Below, in pieces: positions 16,234 to 25,345 of a stretch of 64,000 bases of DNA. The stretch comes from Bauldia sp965232525 (GTDB lineage: Bacteria > Pseudomonadota > Alphaproteobacteria > Rhizobiales > Kaistiaceae). Location: NCBI RefSeq assembly GCF_965232525.1, contig NZ_OZ246980.1, positions 434,001 through 498,000 of the forward strand, read 5' to 3'. Within the stretch, counting starts at the first letter, position 1. The number at the start of each line of letters is the position of its first letter. Under the pieces are notes generated by a model, which worked only from the letters and a program-made list of their open reading frames with translations, was not told where the DNA came from and did not search any database. Both the position numbers and the translations under genes were made by a program.

Positions 16234-17694
16234 ATGAGCATCTCCGCCAAGGTCGAAGACGTTGAAGACGGCGGCCATTCGTTTTACGAGAAGCACCAGA
16301 AGATCTACCCGCAAAGTGTGCATGGCACTTTCCGGCGGATCAAATGGGCGGTGCTGATCGTTACCCTCGGAATCTACTATTTCACACCGTTTATCCGCTG
16401 GGACCGCGGCCCCGGAGCGCCGGACCAGGCGGTGTTGATCGACCTGCCGGGGCGACGGTTTTACTTCTTCTTCATCGAGATCTGGCCGCAGGAGATCTAC
16501 TACGTCACCGGCCTGCTCATCCTCGCCGCCCTGGTTCTGTTCCTGATGAACGCCGTCGCCGGTCGCGTCTGGTGCGGCTATCTCTGTCCGCAGACGGTGT
16601 GGACGGATCTCTTCCTCACCATCGAACGATGGACCGAAGGCGACCGCCGCGAACGCATCCACAACGACGCCGGCAAGCTGACGCCGCAGCTCGCGGCCCG
16701 GAAGGCCGTCAAGCATACCCTGTGGCTGCTAACCGCCTGGTGGACCGGAGGAGCGTGGGTTCTCTACTTCTCCGACGCGCCGACGCTCGTCTATGACCTG
16801 GCGACGCTTCAGGCGCCGTTCGTTGCTTACTTGTGGATTGGCATCCTCACCTTCACGACCTACGCGCTCGCCGGCCACATGCGCGAGCAGGTCTGTCTCT
16901 ACATGTGCCCGTGGCCGCGCATTCAGGCGGCGCTGACCGACGAGGACGCCTTCAACGTCACCTATCGCTACGATCGCGGCGAGCCGCGGATGTCGGCCAA
17001 GAAGTCCGTCGCCGCGAGGGCGCGTGGCGAAGCCGCCGGCGATTGCGTCGACTGCTATCAGTGCGTCGCCGTCTGCCCGACCGGCGTCGATATTCGCAAC
17101 GGTCCGAGCCTCGGCTGCATTCAATGCGGCCTCTGTATCGACGCCTGCGACACGGTGATGGAGCGGCTCGACCGGCCGCATCGTCTGATCGCCTACGACA
17201 CCGACATCAACATCCATCGGCGCATGGATGGCGAAAAGCCGGTCACTCGGGTCATGCGCCCGCGGACCCTGCTCTATTCGGTAATGATTTTGCTCGTCGG
17301 CGCGGTGATGGTGTGGTCCCTGTCGGCCCGCACCCTGAGCGACGTCAACGTCATCCACGACCGAAACCCGGAGTTCGTGATGCTCTCCGACGGTGGCGTG
17401 CGCAATGCCTACACCGTACGGATTCTCAACAAACACCACACACCGCGTAACTTCACGATCGCGGTCGAGGGCCTGACGGACCCAAACGTCGAAGTCACCG
17501 CCAGCAATGCGGATGGCGGCGATCAGGCCGTGACGGTCGGCGGCGACCAGACCCGCGAGCTGCGGGTCGTGGTGAGCGTCGCGCGGCCGCCGCCGGACGC
17601 GTCGGTGCCGGTGACATTCGTGATCACCGACACGGCGGACGGCGAAACGGCGACCGCCACCGACAACTTCCGTGGACCGGGGGCCGGCCGATGA
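16234..17694 (+). CDS. ccoG: Cytochrome c oxidase accessory protein CcoG (FixG/RdxA)
   Basis: A 486-residue membrane ferredoxin-like protein required for cbb3-type oxidase biogenesis, proposed to act in copper delivery or reduction. Several transmembrane helices surround a NapH/CcoG-type core with VWCGYLCPQTVWTDLF (residues ~112-127) and CLYMCPWPRIQ. Two 4Fe-4S clusters follow, CVDCYQCVAVCPTG and CIQCGLCIDACD, and then a C-terminal immunoglobulin-like FixG domain. It is the first gene of ccoGHIS, preceded by an FNR/FixK box. Its TGA overlaps the ATG of ccoH. Confidence 0.96.
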   Translation: MSISAKVEDVEDGGHSFYEKHQKIYPQSVHGTFRRIKWAVLIVTLGIYYFTPFIRWDRGPGAPDQAVLIDLPGRRFYFFFIEIWPQEIYYVTGLLILAALVLFLMNAVAGRVWCGYLCPQTVWTDLFLTIERWTEGDRRERIHNDAGKLTPQLAARKAVKHTLWLLTAWWTGGAWVLYFSDAPTLVYDLATLQAPFVAYLWIGILTFTTYALAGHMREQVCLYMCPWPRIQAALTDEDAFNVTYRYDRGEPRMSAKKSVAARARGEAAGDCVDCYQCVAVCPTGVDIRNGPSLGCIQCGLCIDACDTVMERLDRPHRLIAYDTDINIHRRMDGEKPVTRVMRPRTLLYSVMILLVGAVMVWSLSARTLSDVNVIHDRNPEFVMLSDGGVRNAYTVRILNKHHTPRNFTIAVEGLTDPNVEVTASNADGGDQAVTVGGDQTRELRVVVSVARPPPDASVPVTFVITDTADGETATATDNFRGPGAGR

Positions 17695-18212
17695 CGACAC
17701 ACCCGCCAACCATCCAGGGCACCGCCGAGCGCCGCCTGACAGGCCGCGCCGTGCTGGTTATGTTATTGATTTTCTTCGGTCTTATCATGGTCGTCAACGT
17801 CTTCATGATGCGGGCGGCGATCTCGACCTTCGGCGGAGTCGACACCCCGAGTTCCTACAAGGCCGGGCTCGATTACTCCAAAAACGCGGCCGCGGCGGAA
17901 GCCCAACGGGCCCGCGGCTGGACCGTCGACGGGGTTCTCGACGTCCTCGACACCGCCGGCGACGCCCAGCGACGCCTCACCGTCACCATCGCCGACGCCT
18001 CCGGCACCCCGGTGTCGAACGCGACAGTCGAGGCCGTGCTCGCCCATCTGGTCGACAGCCGCCGCGACGTGACGTTCGACATGATCCCGATCGGCAGTGG
18101 CCGATATGAGGGTGTCGCCGAGATGACCACCGGGCAGTGGCGACTCGAGCTCGCGGTGGTCCAGGACGGCGAAACCGTCTTCCGGTCCCGCAACAAGCTC
18201 GGCGTCCGCTAG
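17691..18212 (+). CDS. ccoH: FixH/CcoH family protein
   Basis: A 173-residue protein with one N-terminal transmembrane helix (VLVMLLIFFGLIMVVNVFMM), the FixH-like motif FGGVDTPSSYKAGLDY, and a periplasmic beta-sandwich domain ending in TGQWRLELAVVQDGETVF. CcoH is a small subunit or stabilising factor in cbb3 oxidase assembly. The start overlaps the ccoG stop by 4 bp and ccoI follows after 9 bp. Confidence 0.92.
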   Translation: MTTHPPTIQGTAERRLTGRAVLVMLLIFFGLIMVVNVFMMRAAISTFGGVDTPSSYKAGLDYSKNAAAAEAQRARGWTVDGVLDVLDTAGDAQRRLTVTIADASGTPVSNATVEAVLAHLVDSRRDVTFDMIPIGSGRYEGVAEMTTGQWRLELAVVQDGETVFRSRNKLGVR

Positions 18213-18221
18213 GGCCTGCCG

Positions 18222-20438
18222 ATGACTGCCGTCGACCTCTCCCACTATGTGACCTCGCGCAACGAAGGCACCTGCCATCTCGACCTCGCGGTCGAGGGCG
18301 TGCACTGCGCCGGCTGCATCAGCGGCATTGAGCGGCGGCTAAAGGCGGTCGCCGGGGTCACAGACGCGCGGGTCAACTTCTCGCTGAAACGGATCGGGGT
18401 CGATTGGCGAGCCGGATCGCTGGAACCCTCGGTGCTGATCGATACGCTGGCCGACGCCGGTTACAAGGCGCATCCGTTTACCGCGCGCGCGGTCGAGGAC
18501 ACCAGTGACGCGGAGATGAAGCGGCTCTTACGGGCGCTGGCGGTCGCCGGCTTCGCGGCGATGAACATCATGCTCCTGTCGGTCTCGGTATGGGCCGGCA
18601 ACGCCTCCGACATCACGCCAGAGACCCGCGACATCTTTCACTGGCTGTCGGCACTGATCGCCCTGCCGGCGGCGGCCTATGCCGGCCAGCCGTTCTTCCA
18701 GAGCGCCTTCAAGGCGCTCCGCGCCGGGCGCACCAACATGGACGTCCCGATCTCGATCGGCGTCTTGCTGGCGCTCGGCGTTTCGCTCTACGAAACCGCG
18801 ATCTCGGCCGAGCACGCCTATTTCGACAGCGCGATCATGCTGCTGTTCTTCCTGCTCGCCGGGCGCACCCTCGACCAGGCGATGCGCCGCAAGACCCGGG
18901 CGCTGGCCGGGAACCTTGCCGCGCTCAAGGGCGAGACGGCGGAAATCGTCGAAGCCGACGGCTCGACCCGCCCGGTCGCGGCCGCTTCGATCCGCGTCGG
19001 CGACACGATCCGGGTCGCGCCAGGCGAGCGGATCGCGGCCGATGGCGTGGTTACAGGCGGCGCGTCGAGCGTCGATGAGAGCCTGGTAACCGGCGAAACC
19101 ACGCCGCGCCCGATCGACGAAGGCGACACGGTGTACGCTGGAACGCTGAACCGGAGCGGCGCCCTCACCGTCCGGGCTTCGGCGGCCGCCGGCGGTTCGT
19201 TCGTCGACGAGGTCCAGGTTCTCCTCGACAAGGCAACCGAGGCGCGATCGCGGCGGGTGCAGCTCGCCGACCGCGCCGCCCGCCTCTACGCGCCGGTGGT
19301 TCACCTGACCGCGCTGTTCGCCGCGATCGGCTGGTTGCTTGCCGGCGCCGATATCCATCAGGCGGTGCTGATCGCCACCGCCGTGCTGATCATCACCTGT
19401 CCGTGCGCGCTGGCCCTTGCCGTCCCGGCAGTGCAGGTGGTGGCCGCGGGTTCCCTGTTCCGCAAGGGCATCTACCTCAACACCGGCGACGCGCTGGAGC
19501 GGCTCGCCGAGGCCGACACCATCGTCTTCGACAAGACCGGCACGCTGACCACCCCGGATATGAGGGTCGCCAACCTTGACGACTATCCGCGCCCGCTGGT
19601 CGCCCGCGCGGCAAGGCTCGCCGCCGAAAGCCGGCATCCCCTGTCCGTTGCCCTTTCCGCCCATAGCGGTCCGGCCGTGTCGATCGACGCGGTACAGGAA
19701 GAACCCGGCCAAGGGATCATCGCGAAAGTCGATGGGGTCGAGGCCCGCCTCGGCAGCCCCGCTTTCTGCAACGTGCCGATCGACCCGGATGCCCCCGACG
19801 GCTCGACCATCGCCTATCGCCGCGGCAACGAAACCGCCGTCTTTGTGGTCCGTCAGACGCTCAAGGTCGACGCGGTTTCAGTGGTCGCCGACCTCAAGGC
19901 CCGGGGCTACGACTGCCGCATCCTCTCCGGCGACAACGAACCGGCCGCGGCGGCGATCGCGGCCGCACTCGATCTGCCCTATGCGGCGGGGATGAAGCCG
20001 GCCGACAAGATCGCCGCGCTCGAAGCCCTCGCGGCCGAAGGCCGGCAGGTGGCGATGATCGGCGACGGCCTGAACGACGCCCCGGCGCTGGCCGCCGCCC
20101 ACGTCTCGCTTTCGCCGATCAGCGCGGTCGATATCGCCCAGGCGCAAGCTGATGCCGTGTTCCTTGGCGAGCGCCTTTCGCCGGTGGTGGATGCCCTCGA
20201 CATCGGCAAACGGGCGCGACGGCTGATGAACCAGAACCTTGCGTTGTCGACGGTCTATAACTTCGCCGCGGTGCCGCTCGCGGTGTTCGGATTTGTCACC
20301 CCGCTGATCGCGGCGCTGGCGATGTCCGGCTCGTCGATCGCGGTAACCCTCAACGCGCTGCGCGGCCGCTCACGCCGCGAACGTCGGCCATCAGCTGGCA
20401 CCACGACGGTCGAGCAAACCGCGGAGGCCGCGGCATGA
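18222..20438 (+). CDS. ccoI: Copper-translocating P1B-type ATPase for cbb3 oxidase (CcoI/FixI)
   Basis: A 738-residue heavy-metal ATPase. An N-terminal metal-binding domain with GVHCAGC (Cys29, Cys32) precedes eight membrane helices. The transport motif CPC lies in IITCPCALALAVP, the phosphorylation site is DKTGTLT, and the hinge is GDGLNDAPAL. In the FixI group this pump exports copper for insertion into the CcoN subunit. A histidine/proline pair of P1B pumps (SRHPLS) is present. It is third in the ccoGHIS operon and overlaps ccoS by 4 bp. Confidence 0.95.
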   Translation: MTAVDLSHYVTSRNEGTCHLDLAVEGVHCAGCISGIERRLKAVAGVTDARVNFSLKRIGVDWRAGSLEPSVLIDTLADAGYKAHPFTARAVEDTSDAEMKRLLRALAVAGFAAMNIMLLSVSVWAGNASDITPETRDIFHWLSALIALPAAAYAGQPFFQSAFKALRAGRTNMDVPISIGVLLALGVSLYETAISAEHAYFDSAIMLLFFLLAGRTLDQAMRRKTRALAGNLAALKGETAEIVEADGSTRPVAAASIRVGDTIRVAPGERIAADGVVTGGASSVDESLVTGETTPRPIDEGDTVYAGTLNRSGALTVRASAAAGGSFVDEVQVLLDKATEARSRRVQLADRAARLYAPVVHLTALFAAIGWLLAGADIHQAVLIATAVLIITCPCALALAVPAVQVVAAGSLFRKGIYLNTGDALERLAEADTIVFDKTGTLTTPDMRVANLDDYPRPLVARAARLAAESRHPLSVALSAHSGPAVSIDAVQEEPGQGIIAKVDGVEARLGSPAFCNVPIDPDAPDGSTIAYRRGNETAVFVVRQTLKVDAVSVVADLKARGYDCRILSGDNEPAAAAIAAALDLPYAAGMKPADKIAALEALAAEGRQVAMIGDGLNDAPALAAAHVSLSPISAVDIAQAQADAVFLGERLSPVVDALDIGKRARRLMNQNLALSTVYNFAAVPLAVFGFVTPLIAALAMSGSSIAVTLNALRGRSRRERRPSAGTTTVEQTAEAAA

Positions 20439-20599
20439 CGGTGCTGCTGTTCCTCGTCCCGCTCGCGCTGCTGCTCGGCCTCGCCGGGCTGGTTGCCTTC
20501 CTCTGGTCGCTCCGCAACGGCCAATACGAAGACCTCGACGGGGCTGCCTTGCGCGTGCTCGACGACGGGGATGTCGAGGACGGCAAGAGGCGGTCCTGA
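20435..20599 (+). CDS. ccoS: cbb3-type oxidase assembly protein CcoS
   Basis: A 54-residue protein: one transmembrane helix (VLLFLVPLALLLGLAGLVAFLW) followed directly by SLRNGQYEDLDGAALRVL, the conserved CcoS tail (WSxxxGQYdDldg-type). CcoS is needed for cofactor insertion into cbb3 oxidase. ATG overlaps the ccoI TGA (ATGA). It closes the operon; repeat-rich DNA begins right after. Confidence 0.93.
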   Translation: MTVLLFLVPLALLLGLAGLVAFLWSLRNGQYEDLDGAALRVLDDGDVEDGKRRS

Positions 20600-20851
20600 A
20601 GGGCTTCGTGCATACAGTTGGCCCTCCGTCCTCCGGCTTGACCAGAGACCCGTTGAAACCGCCGGTCCGCTAGGCGGGTGTACGTGGGCACGACGGCTTT
20701 GCATATACGGTTGGCCCTCCCTCACCGTCGTCCTCTGGCTTGACCAGAGGACCCGTTGAAACCGCCGGCTCGGTGAAGACCCTGGCATCCTCGTGCCCGC
20801 ACCGCCGCGCTTCAATGCCCAGCCGGATGCCGTGAAACCCGGTCCTCCGGT
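20600..20851. repeat. Intergenic repeat block: two copies of a ~70-bp unit
   Basis: Two diverged copies of a unit (20605-20663 and 20700-20772) share GTTGGCCCTCC, GGCTTGACCAGAG and ACCCGTTGAAACCGCCGG in the same order, about 95 bp apart. Further along, GTCCTCCGG and CCGGAGGAC (20842-20865) form a 9-bp hairpin. No coding potential was seen. Confidence 0.6.
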
Positions 20852-21251
20852 CAAGCCGGAGGACGACGATGGCGGGTGACGACAGGGCGGTGGTGCTGCC
20901 GTCCGAAACCGCCACCACCGTCATGGCCGGGCTTGCCCCGGCCATCCACGTCTTGGCGACGGGGTGCGCCTCCCCGATCTGCGGTGTTCGCGTGGATGCC
21001 CGGATCAAGTCCGGGCATGACGTCCGCGAGCATGGTGCCAGTGACTGCGACGCCGATGTGAAACAGGCCCCCCGCCTCGCGCCGGAAGACATCGGCTTGC
21101 CCCTTCCCTCGCGACGCAAGGGGGGAGAGGGGTTTTGTCGCACGGCGACATCCGCAGAGGGATGCCATGAGGGAAAAGGGACGATCCCGCTCCCGCGTGC
21201 CCATCATACCGGACCTCCGTCTCTCGCCGCTCATTTCCGCTTCCGCGGGAA
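20852..21251. repeat. 400-bp direct repeat, copy 1
   Basis: This block recurs at 21452-21851 with a nearly constant 600-bp offset and only scattered substitutions. It contains a palindromic module at 20920-21021, opening GTCATGGCCGGGCTTG and closing with AAGTCCGGGCATGAC, each arm a hairpin, and a second region with GCGCCGGAAGACNTCGGCTTG. Such modules are scattered in alphaproteobacterial genomes. Short frames read across it are repeat-derived, not genes. Confidence 0.85.
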
Positions 21252-21272
21252 CGAGTGGTCGGGGTGTGGTAC

Positions 21273-21411
21273 GTGCTTCGAGGCTTCGCTCCGCGAAGCT
21301 CCTCAGCATGAGGGAAGGCACAGGTGGTTGGCGTATCGACTTGGAACGCGAACATCATCGGCCTCATCTTGAGGTGCGAGGGCATAGCCCGAGCCTCGAA
21401 AGACGCAGTGC
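21273..21411. repeat. Paired palindromic repeat (TTCGAGGCTCG type), copy 1
   Basis: The left end reads CGTGCTTCGAGGCTTCG..CTCAGCATGAGGG and the right end CCTCATCTTGAGGTGCGAGG..GAGCCTCGAAAGACGC. A related element lies at 62277-62416 in the opposite orientation. Each end is an imperfect palindrome. Confidence 0.65.
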
Positions 21412-21451
21412 GTTCCCGCAAGCCACTCCATCTTGCACCAATCCATCAAGA

Positions 21452-21851
21452 CAAGCCGGAGGACGACGATGGTGGGTGACGACAGGGTGGTGGTGCTGCC
21501 GTCCGAAACCGCCTCCGTCGTCATGGCCGGGCTTGCCCCGGCCATCCACGTCTTGGCGACGGGGTGCGCCTCCCCGATCTGCGGTGTTCGCGTGGATGCC
21601 CGGATCAAGTCCGGGCATGACCTCAGCGAGCATGGTGCCAGTGACTGCGACGCCGATGTGAAACAGGCCCCCCCGCCTCGCGCCGGAAGACGTCGGCTTG
21701 CCCCTTCCCTTGCGACGCAAGGGGGGAGAGGGGTCTTGGCGCACGGCGACATCCGCAGAGGAATCCCATGAGGGAAAAGAGATGGTCCCGCTCCCGCGCC
21801 CCATCATGCCGGACCTCCGCCTCTCGCCGCACATTCCCGCGGACGCGGGAA
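21452..21851. repeat. 400-bp direct repeat, copy 2
   Basis: Near-identical to 20852-21251, with one extra C in a poly-C run near 21670 and a diverged right end that closes with the palindrome CCCGCGGACGCGGG. The two copies and the 200-bp spacer between them look like a segmental duplication within an intergenic region. Confidence 0.85.
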
Positions 21852-21980
21852 TCCAGAACGACAGCGTTCGTGTGATCTGAAGGACTGGGTCCCCACCTCC
21901 GTGGGGACGATCGGTGGGAGTGTGGTGCGTCCCTTCGATCACGTCGGGGCAGGCTTCGCAGGAACGGGCGGTGGCGTTTC

Positions 21981-22180
21981 CTCTCCCCTTGTGGGAGAGG
22001 ATAGCGAGGCTTGGCGGCGGAGCCGGCTTAGCCGAGCTTGGTGAGGGGTGTTGGCGGTGCCGACCAAGCGCCAAAGGGTCTCACCCCTCACCCGGTTTGC
22101 CTAAGCTCGTACCTCGCCAAGCCAAACCTGCCCCCCGATCGAGCCGGGGGCAGGCTCTCTCCCACCAGGGGAGAGGGAGG
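21981..22180. repeat. Long inverted-repeat element (REP-like family A), copy 1
   Basis: The left arm GAGGCTTGGCGGCGGAG..GAGCTTGGTGAGGGGTG is imperfectly complementary to the right arm CACCCCTCACCC..AAGCTCGTACCTCGCCAAGCC, giving a potential hairpin of about 120 bp. It is flanked by small CTCTCCC/GGGAGAG hairpins. A second copy lies at 28355-28533. No transposase gene is associated. Confidence 0.75.
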
Positions 22181-22233
22181 GCTGCGCCCATGTCGCGTTC
22201 GGAAAAGTGGCGACGCAGATCGCCCGTCCGTCG

Positions 22234-22860
22234 CTACCCGTCGCCGGCGGATACGACGCCGGCGAGCAGCGCCATGCGGACCAGGTCGGACAGGCTGCCG
22301 GCCTCCATCTTGCTCATGACGTTGGCGCGGTAGACCTCGACCGTTCGCGGGCTGATGCCGAGATCGAAGGCGATGGTCTTGTTGGGCAGGCCGGTGACCA
22401 GCCCGTCGAGCACTTGCCGTTCGCGCTGGGAGAGGGTCGATAGCCGGGCAACCACATCTGCTTTGCCGGCTTCGTTCTTCGCCCGTCGCGCCTCCTCGCG
22501 CAGCGCCGCCTCGATCGCGGCAACGATCGTCGCATCGTCGAACGGCTTCTCGATGAAGTCGAAGGCGCCGAGCTTCATCGCCTCGACCGCCAGCGGCACA
22601 TCGCCATGACCGGTGATGACGATGACCGGCACGTCGATGCCGGCTTGCTTGAGCCCGGCCAGCAGCTCCGTTCCCGTCATCTCCGGCATCCGCACGTCGG
22701 TGACCACGCACCCGGTCATGCCCGCCGATGCCTTGTGGAGAAGAGCAGCGGCCGAGTCGAAGGCGAGCACCGTCTGGCCAGCGGTCTCGAGCAGGAACGA
22801 CAGGGAGTCGCGGACGTTCTCGTCGTCGTCGACGATGTGGACAATCGGATCAGTCGTCAT
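22234..22860 (-). CDS. fixJ: Two-component response regulator FixJ
   Basis: A 208-residue regulator. The receiver domain begins VHIVDDDENVRDSL, with phospho-acceptor Asp55 in VTDVRMPEMTG, the conserved Thr/Lys positions in VITGHGDVPLAVEAMK and DFIEKPFDD. A LuxR/FixJ-type helix-turn-helix follows (LSQRERQVLDGLVTGLPNKTIAFDLGISPRTVEVYRANVM). The partner FixL phosphorylates it under low oxygen, after which it activates fixK-type targets. The ATG at 22860 lies within the 3' end of fixL, an 11-bp overlap, so the pair is translationally coupled. Confidence 0.95.
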   Translation of the reverse strand: MTTDPIVHIVDDDENVRDSLSFLLETAGQTVLAFDSAAALLHKASAGMTGCVVTDVRMPEMTGTELLAGLKQAGIDVPVIVITGHGDVPLAVEAMKLGAFDFIEKPFDDATIVAAIEAALREEARRAKNEAGKADVVARLSTLSQRERQVLDGLVTGLPNKTIAFDLGISPRTVEVYRANVMSKMEAGSLSDLVRMALLAGVVSAGDG

Positions 22861-24382
22861 CTTCGCTATCGAGTTGGGGGTCGAGCCCCGCGGTCGGCAA
22901 TGTGAAGCGGAATGTCGTTCCGACCCCAAGCTCGGTCTCGACCGAGATGGTTCCGCCATGCGCGGTCACGATGGTTCGTGAAATCGACAGGCCAACCCCC
23001 ATGCCATTCGCCTTGGTCGTCATGAACGGGGTGAACAGGTTCTCGGCGACATCCGGCGTGATACCCGGCCCGGTATCGGTCACCCTGACCTCGACCAAAT
23101 GGCTATCGGGCACCCGCTCGGCCGCTACGGTCAGCAGCTTTTCCGCCGAGTCCGCCTCGCTCATCGCCTCGATCGCGTTGCGAACCAGGTTGAGCAACAC
23201 CTGCTCGATCTGAACCCGATCCGCCAGGACGTGGTTGACGTCGGGCGCGACATCGAAGTGCACGTGCACGCCGCGCTCCTTCGCGCCTACGAGAGCCAGC
23301 GCGGTGGACTCCTCGATCAGCTTGGCCAGACTCTCGGCGCGTTTCTCGCTTTCGCCGCGGCTGACGAATTCGCGCAGCCGCCGGATGATCTGCCCGGCGC
23401 GCAACGCCTGATCGCCGGCCTTGTCGAGCGCGTCGCGCAGCTTGCCGGCCGCCGGATCACTACTCTTCTCCAACAGCCGCCGCGAGCCGCTGATGTAGTT
23501 GGTGATCGCCGACAAGGGCTGGTTGATCTCGTGGGCAAGCGTGGACGCCATCTCGCCCATGGCCGTGAGACGGGAGATGTGCACCAGTTCCGACTGCAGC
23601 TCCTGCAGCCGCATCTCGGTCGCCTGGCGTTCGGTCAGGTCGCGCACGAATCCGGTGAAGTAGCGCACATCGCCGGAGCGCATTTCGCCGACCGCAAGCT
23701 CCATCGGAAACGTCGACCCGTCGGCACGTTGGCCGGCGACGATCCGGCCGATGCCGATGATCCGGCGTTCGCCGGTTTTCAGGTAGCGTTCGATGTAACC
23801 CTGGTGCTCCTCACGATACGGCGACGGCATGAGGATGTTGACGTTCTCGCCAATGGCCTCGTCCGCGGTGATACCGAAAAGGCGCTCGGCGGCGCGACTG
23901 AACGATTGGATGACGCCGGTCTCGTCGATCACCACGGTCGCGTCCGGCACCGTCTCGAGAACCGACTTCAGGTGCGCCTCGCGGGCGATCAGGTCGTTGG
24001 CAAATGCCTCGATTTCGGCCCGGAACCGGTGTTGCCGTTCGCCCATGGTGGCGATGCCGCCGCCGAGGAATGTGAACACCAGGGCCTTGATGATATCGAC
24101 CTGGCCACCGGAGACATTGGCGATGACGAAGGCGGCGATCAGCGTCAGGGTGACGGCGAGCAAGCCCGGACCGAGGCCGCCATAAGCCGCCGAGATGAGC
24201 ACCGCGACGGTCGCGAACAGGAAGAGCGACGGCTCCCCGGCGCTGCCGCAGATCGACGCGCAGGCCAGGATGGCGACAGCGACGGTGACGAAGGGGAGGC
24301 CGTAACGAAGCAGCGCCGGACCGGCCGCCGGCAAGCGGGGGGCCGTCGGCCAAACGCGACTCCGTTCTTCAACCTGCGCCAT
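22850..24382 (-). CDS. fixL: Oxygen-sensing heme-PAS histidine kinase FixL
   Basis: A 510-residue membrane sensor. About four N-terminal transmembrane helices (residues ~20-110) precede a PAS domain (about 135-255) with the FixL heme signature: the proximal His193 in YREEHQGYIERY and Arg213 in IIGIGRIV, the residue that contacts bound oxygen. The kinase follows, with phospho-acceptor His284 in STLAHEINQPLSAI and N, G1 and G2 boxes (NLVRNAIEA, VTDTGPGI, GMGVGLSIS). ATG at 24382 is preferred to one 18 bp upstream because GAAGGA precedes it and the upstream ATG abuts an 18-bp palindrome. Confidence 0.95.
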   Translation of the reverse strand: MAQVEERSRVWPTAPRLPAAGPALLRYGLPFVTVAVAILACASICGSAGEPSLFLFATVAVLISAAYGGLGPGLLAVTLTLIAAFVIANVSGGQVDIIKALVFTFLGGGIATMGERQHRFRAEIEAFANDLIAREAHLKSVLETVPDATVVIDETGVIQSFSRAAERLFGITADEAIGENVNILMPSPYREEHQGYIERYLKTGERRIIGIGRIVAGQRADGSTFPMELAVGEMRSGDVRYFTGFVRDLTERQATEMRLQELQSELVHISRLTAMGEMASTLAHEINQPLSAITNYISGSRRLLEKSSDPAAGKLRDALDKAGDQALRAGQIIRRLREFVSRGESEKRAESLAKLIEESTALALVGAKERGVHVHFDVAPDVNHVLADRVQIEQVLLNLVRNAIEAMSEADSAEKLLTVAAERVPDSHLVEVRVTDTGPGITPDVAENLFTPFMTTKANGMGVGLSISRTIVTAHGGTISVETELGVGTTFRFTLPTAGLDPQLDSEDDD

Positions 24383-24400
24383 CGCGGTCCTTCGCGCCAT

Positions 24401-24418
24401 CTACGGGATTTCCCGTAG
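24401..24418. promoter_or_regulatory. 18-bp perfect inverted repeat between fixL and fixK
   Basis: CTACGGGATTTCCCGTAG is an 8+2+8 perfect dyad, 18 bp before the fixL start and 81 bp before the fixK start. A FixJ-P binding site for fixK activation or autoregulation is the obvious candidate from context, but the match to a FixJ consensus could not be verified here. Confidence 0.6.
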
Positions 24419-24499
24419 GGAAGTTACCCGAATTCAAGAGCGGCACGGCTGAGCTTAAATCTTTCTAAGGTGAAGTCGAGGAAGGGGAACCGATCCGCC

Positions 24500-25210
24500 A
24501 TGTTGCATCAGGAATCACTCCACAGTGCGTATCAGCCGAACAGCGCTCATCAGCCGATTTCGGTCAGCCGCCCGCCGCAACCAGCGGAAACGGCCCAGAA
24601 GCCCCTGCCCGCAGCGCTCACGAAGACCGGCGTGCAACATCGCTACAGCCGCAACTCCGAGATTTATGGCGAAGGCGAGCCGATCGAGAACGTCTATCTG
24701 GTCGTATCCGGTGCGGTTCGGACTTACAAGCTGCTGAGCGACGGGCGCCGCCAGATCGGCGACTTCCACATCCAGGGCGATGTCTTCGGCCTCGAGGTCG
24801 GCGACGAGCGGCAGTTCACCGCAGAGGCGATCGCCGACTCGGTGGTGATCGTCGCCAGCCGCAGCGCGGTGGTATCGATGGCCTCATCCGACGCCGCGCT
24901 TGCCAGCGCGCTCTGGAACCACACCGCCAAGGACCTGAAACGAGCGCAGGACCACCTGCTCCTCCTCGGCCGCAAACGGGCCCAGGAACGGGTCGCGACC
25001 TTCCTCCTCGACATGGCCGGGCGCAACCGCGCCGACATCGTCGTCGAGTTGCCGATGTCGCGACAGGATATCGCCGACTACCTCGGGCTGACCATCGAAA
25101 CCGTGTCGCGGACGCTGACCCGGCTCGAAGACGACGCGGCGATCGAAATCCCAAGCTCGCGGCGCATCGTGCTCTCCGACAAGCGGGCGCTGAGGCGGCT
25201 GAACGCCTGA
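24500..25210 (+). CDS. fixK: Crp/Fnr-family regulator FixK
   Basis: A 236-residue regulator: a cNMP-type beta-barrel (residues ~50-150) and a C-terminal winged helix with MSRQDIADYLGLTIETVSRTLTRLE, whose recognition helix ETVSR matches FNR/FixK DNA specificity. It has no cysteine at all, so it lacks the FNR 4Fe-4S ligands and must depend on FixLJ for oxygen input, as FixK proteins do. ATG at 24500 is favoured over GTG at 24470, as AGGAAGGGGAA precedes it, although the spacing is long. It is divergent from fixLJ and likely acts on the box at 16160. Confidence 0.9.
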   Translation: MLHQESLHSAYQPNSAHQPISVSRPPQPAETAQKPLPAALTKTGVQHRYSRNSEIYGEGEPIENVYLVVSGAVRTYKLLSDGRRQIGDFHIQGDVFGLEVGDERQFTAEAIADSVVIVASRSAVVSMASSDAALASALWNHTAKDLKRAQDHLLLLGRKRAQERVATFLLDMAGRNRADIVVELPMSRQDIADYLGLTIETVSRTLTRLEDDAAIEIPSSRRIVLSDKRALRRLNA

Positions 25211-25301
25211 GCCGCGCTGGGTTTCGGGCGCCGCACGAGCGGCGGCGCCACAAGGCAAGTGCCAGAATCTCGTTGACTGGCACAGGGGCTTTTCCTACTC
25301 C

Positions 25302-25322
25302 GGGTGAAAACACCGTTCACCC
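25302..25322. promoter_or_regulatory. Inverted repeat in the tctC leader
   Basis: GGGTGAA and TTCACCC are separated by 7 nt, 24 bp before the tctC start. It could be an operator or a leader hairpin. Only the symmetry supports it. Confidence 0.3.
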
Positions 25323-25345
25323 CGAGGAGAGGAAAAGGACCCAAC

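Noticed and set aside
18528..19712. 394-codon minus-strand frame within ccoI
   Set aside because: Antisense shadow of the P-type ATPase; no start signal or family motif.
21433..21771. Short frames such as VMAGLAPAIHVLATGC across 20869-21771
   Set aside because: They are translations of the 400-bp intergenic repeats; both copies give the same peptide in several frames, and there is no ribosome-binding site.
20600..22233. Possible CRISPR array in the repeat-rich gap
   Set aside because: Repeat units are 70-400 bp and only two copies each, without regular 25-40 bp spacing or cas genes.
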